Shown here piece after piece: positions 53,295-55,228 of a DNA stretch of 55,228 bases. Where the stretch lies: contig JAFRRT010000019.1 in NCBI GenBank assembly GCA_017427945.1, positions 1 to 55,228 on the forward strand, given 5' to 3'. Each line of letters opens with the position of its first letter. Position 1 is the stretch's first letter. The notes beneath the pieces are model-generated. The model was given only the letters and a program-made list of their open reading frames with translations, had not been told where the DNA came from and ran no database searches. Source of the stretch: Muribaculaceae bacterium (GTDB lineage: Bacteria > Bacteroidota > Bacteroidia > Bacteroidales > Muribaculaceae). The translations under genes and the position numbers were made by a program.

Positions 53295-54900
53295 GGAAAA
53301 TTTTAACATTTTGGTTTCCTTCTTTAGAATGCCGTAAAAATTCCTATATCAGCAAGTTAGACTATAGTCTTACGGACGAGAATTTGTTAAAATCACATTT
53401 TTTCCGCACTTCAAAATAAATTTCCGCTGATAATCAGCGGATTAAAGGTTGAAAAGGAAATTTTTTCCTTTTGTCTCTGCCACAGGACCCCCCAACCGCC
53501 CTGCGGAGCGTGTTACAAACTCGCTTTCATTAAAAGCGCTATATGCAGGGCGATTATGGCATTGTGCGGTGATGATGCTGACGTGCGTGAGCGCATCCGA
53601 TACGCAGTATCGGTTGCGCTTATGCTCGTCAATACCGCTGATTTCTGTGCGACAACATCGTGCCTTGAACTTGTTCCAGGCTGGATGTTGTGTTCTGGCG
53701 ATGGCGACGGGCGGTGAAGCGCAGGCAAGGGAGTGCAGAATGGCGACAGAGGCAGGAGGGTGGCTGCGCCCGACACTTGCTCATAAGGCATAGCTCAAGC
53801 AAGCTTGGCTCTGCCCTTATTTCACTGCGTGTGTGCCCAAGGCTCACAGCACCGATACCCCTGAGCGCAGCGAAAACAGCGGGGCGCGGAGGGAATGAAG
53901 TGGAGGCACAAGATGAGTGGAGTCATCGTGAGTGCCAGGCGGAATGCAGGCGTTGCGGGGCAATCTCCGATTGAGCATCGGGCTTGCGTAACGTCAGGAT
54001 CGGGTTGAGGACGGAGGACGAGCCCGATACCAGTGCAGCGAGCCGGGTGCGCACCCGCACCCGCCGTCAGCAGACCGCCTTGAACTGAAGGTGTTGCACT
54101 GTCGATGACGCAGCGAAACGCAGTGCGGAACGGGAATGACCGCAGCAGCCGGCTGTATGGGGTGTCGGCGCGGTCAGTGAGCTTGACCAGGCACTCTCCA
54201 GCCGATAAGTCAGTCATTCGGAGCGGACGCAGACGGAGCGGAACGGCCCATCGCCATCGGGGCCTGGGGTGGGCCAATCGCTGCAGGCGATGAAAAGATT
54301 CACTTAATTGCCGAAGGCTTGACCTTGGGATCGATGACCATGCCGCAGGCTGCACCGACGGCGACCGAGCAAAGTGAGGTTTGCCGACGGTATGGGGCTT
54401 GCCTCCTGGAGCCTTAGCCGACGTGCCAGGATGGACGTAGTGGACGAGTGTGCCATGGGGCTGGCAGCATCGATACCTCCGAGCGTAGCGAGAACGCTGG
54501 GCTTGATTGAGGAGCGTGCATCAAATCGAGCGTAGCGAGACCTGATGCGTCAGCGACGAAACGAGCCGTGCGTGTGAGGTCTCGATGCGGACAGACAGCC
54601 CGATAAGGCACTCTTGGTAACGGAGTGATCCCGACACGGCGGTATCAGCGGCATCGCCATCGATGAGCGGTGGGAAGAGGGCGATCTCCGCCTGGCGAAG
54701 TCGCCCAGCGGCATGAGGCTGTAACGGAGCAGCTCAATCCAGCCAGCGCAGCCGGCTGGTTGAAGTGCGGAGCGTGAAGCAGCCGAATACAACCCAGTGA
54801 CCACAGCGAATGTAATCCCCAGGTCAATAACGTCAAGAAAAGGGCATTTAATCAAGGCGCATCGCCAGCCGTGGCTGAGGTTGCGCCTTGTGGAAAAACG
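53295..54900 (+). ncRNA. Candidate large structured RNA, copy B with 1.3-kb hairpin-rich extension
   Basis: The first 260 bases are homologous to copy A: hairpin CCGCTG-ATAAT-CAGCGG (53424-53440), a 9-bp hairpin AAAAGGAAA / TTTCCTTTT (53452-53472), and CGCCCTGC (53497-53504) against GCAGGGCG (53545-53552). The rest is GC-rich and dense with stems: 53579-53631 (25 positions, 23 paired, loop GCA), 53652-53691, 53783-53820, 53999-54028, 54044-54057 and 54853-54890. Open frames here are short, occur on both strands and lack protein-like composition. Strand and ends are inferred. Confidence 0.5.
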
Positions 54901-54986
54901 CACTTCCTTTAGTCTCAGGGTGAATAATCCTATCATGAAAAGCAAATTATTTTTTCCTCTTTTAGTGACTTACGATGAAAGCGTTG

Positions 54987-54994
54987 TATCTTTG
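54987..54994 (+). promoter_or_regulatory. -7 box of the gene at the right edge
   Basis: TATCTTTG, 29 bp before the ATG at 55023. AAGAGGACATG provides a purine-rich ribosome site. Confidence 0.55.
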
Positions 54995-55022
54995 CCATTG
55001 TAATCATCAATCAAAAGAGGAC

Positions 55023-55228
55023 ATGAATATGGTAGTCTTAATGTGGAACCCCGCGATATCGTCTTATACCATGAATGATTATTTGGACGGTATGGAACAT
55101 TTCGGTCAATATGGGCTGAATTGGAGCGTGTGGGAGTATGAGAAAGTCCAAAAGTACGATCGTTTCGTCATGGTTAAGGTTGGCGAAGGGCGAACCGGAA
55201 TTGTGATGAGTGGCATGATAATGTCTGA
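55023..55228 (+). CDS. Hypothetical protein, N-terminal part only (truncated by window end)
   Basis: The frame is open from ATG 55023 to the window end (68 codons). It begins MNMVVLMWNPAISSYTMNDY and continues with NWSVWEYE, YDRFVMVKVGEG and TGIVMSGMI. I recall similar uncharacterised Bacteroidales proteins. The D-R-F-V-M-V-KVG...GIV-SG pattern is reminiscent of PUA-like EVE domains, which bind modified bases, but this is a weak resemblance. It has a normal Bacteroidota promoter. Confidence 0.65.
   Translation, partial: MNMVVLMWNPAISSYTMNDYLDGMEHFGQYGLNWSVWEYEKVQKYDRFVMVKVGEGRTGIVMSGMIMS

Larger units (their letters stand above)
49313..55010. mobile_element. Candidate integrated element next to tRNA-Leu (boundaries unproven)
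   Basis: Directly after the tRNA-Leu gene the protein genes become markedly AT-rich (49575-52599), and element-type functions appear: excisionase-like HTH, an O-like initiator, a DnaC-like loader and repeat arrays. A 2.3-kb hairpin-rich non-coding stretch follows. A gene with a host-like promoter starts at 55023. No integrase, relaxase or capsid gene and no second copy of the tRNA end is seen, so the boundaries and mobility are inference. Confidence 0.45.

Noticed and set aside
53449-54945. Several 60-180 codon frames on both strands of the hairpin-rich region
   Set aside because: They are rich in Cys, Arg, Ser and His, overlap on both strands, lack ribosome sites and domains, and coincide with palindromic stems.
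49313-55228. Retron, diversity-generating retroelement or group II intron as explanation of the structured region
   Set aside because: No reverse-transcriptase gene or motif (such as YxDD) is encoded in the window, and no intron domain V-like end was recognised.

Overview
The window comes from a gut-type Bacteroidales chromosome (Bacteroidota). Several genes show Bacteroidota signal peptides and lipoboxes. Promoters carry the Bacteroidota -33/-7 signature TTTG-N18-21-TAnnTTTG. Lineage markers include serine palmitoyltransferase, an eukaryote-like glycyl-tRNA synthetase, a FeoA-FeoB fusion, BspA-type leucine-rich-repeat surface proteins, GH13 and GH92 glycosidases and DUF4251/DUF1460 proteins. 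A Muribaculaceae- or Prevotellaceae-like genome fits, but the family cannot be fixed from the sequence alone.

Layout. 1-480: 5' end of a 16S rRNA gene on the minus strand with its leader and promoter. 0.5-9.6 kb: DUF1460 lipoprotein, a large secreted alpha-amylase, a nucleotide-kinase-like gene, a double TonB-domain protein, DUF4251 and a CPBP protease. 9.9-18.4 kb: the housekeeping run sppA-lpxK-PNP-thiL-methyltransferase, ending in a GH92 mannosidase. 18.6-24.5 kb: feoAB plus a tiny Cys-rich partner, radA, a TrmH-type methyltransferase and an ADP-ribosylglycohydrolase. 25-38 kb: two BspA-like surface proteins around spt, ligA and an AAA-CYTH fusion. 38-40 kb: glyS and an FKBP lipoprotein. 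40.3-46.5 kb: a five-gene minus-strand operon for cell-wall turnover and acetylation (transglutaminase, NlpC/P60, dipeptide epimerase, SGNH hydrolase, MBOAT). 46.7-48.9 kb: tpiA, a SPOR protein and folE. 49.0-49.3 kb: a tRNA operon, Gly(GCC)-Gly(GCC)-Leu(GAG).

Directly after tRNA-Leu the character changes. From about 49.3 kb to 55.0 kb lies a candidate integrated element whose protein genes are AT-rich. It holds five helically phased TGCACAC repeats, an unknown 327-residue protein, a 10-bp tandem array, an excisionase-type HTH protein and a replication module. The module resembles phage lambda O/P: a winged-helix initiator gene containing four iteron-like repeats followed by an AT-rich stretch, overlapped by a DnaC-like ATPase gene. 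After it come about 2.3 kb without credible protein genes but crowded with strong hairpins. Part of this is present twice, with base changes that keep the stems paired. I read it as one or two large structured non-coding RNAs. No integrase, relaxase or second attachment site is visible, so the mobility claim is inference. The replication module and the RNA region are the most promising candidates for something undescribed.

The last 200 bases open a host-like gene that runs off the window.
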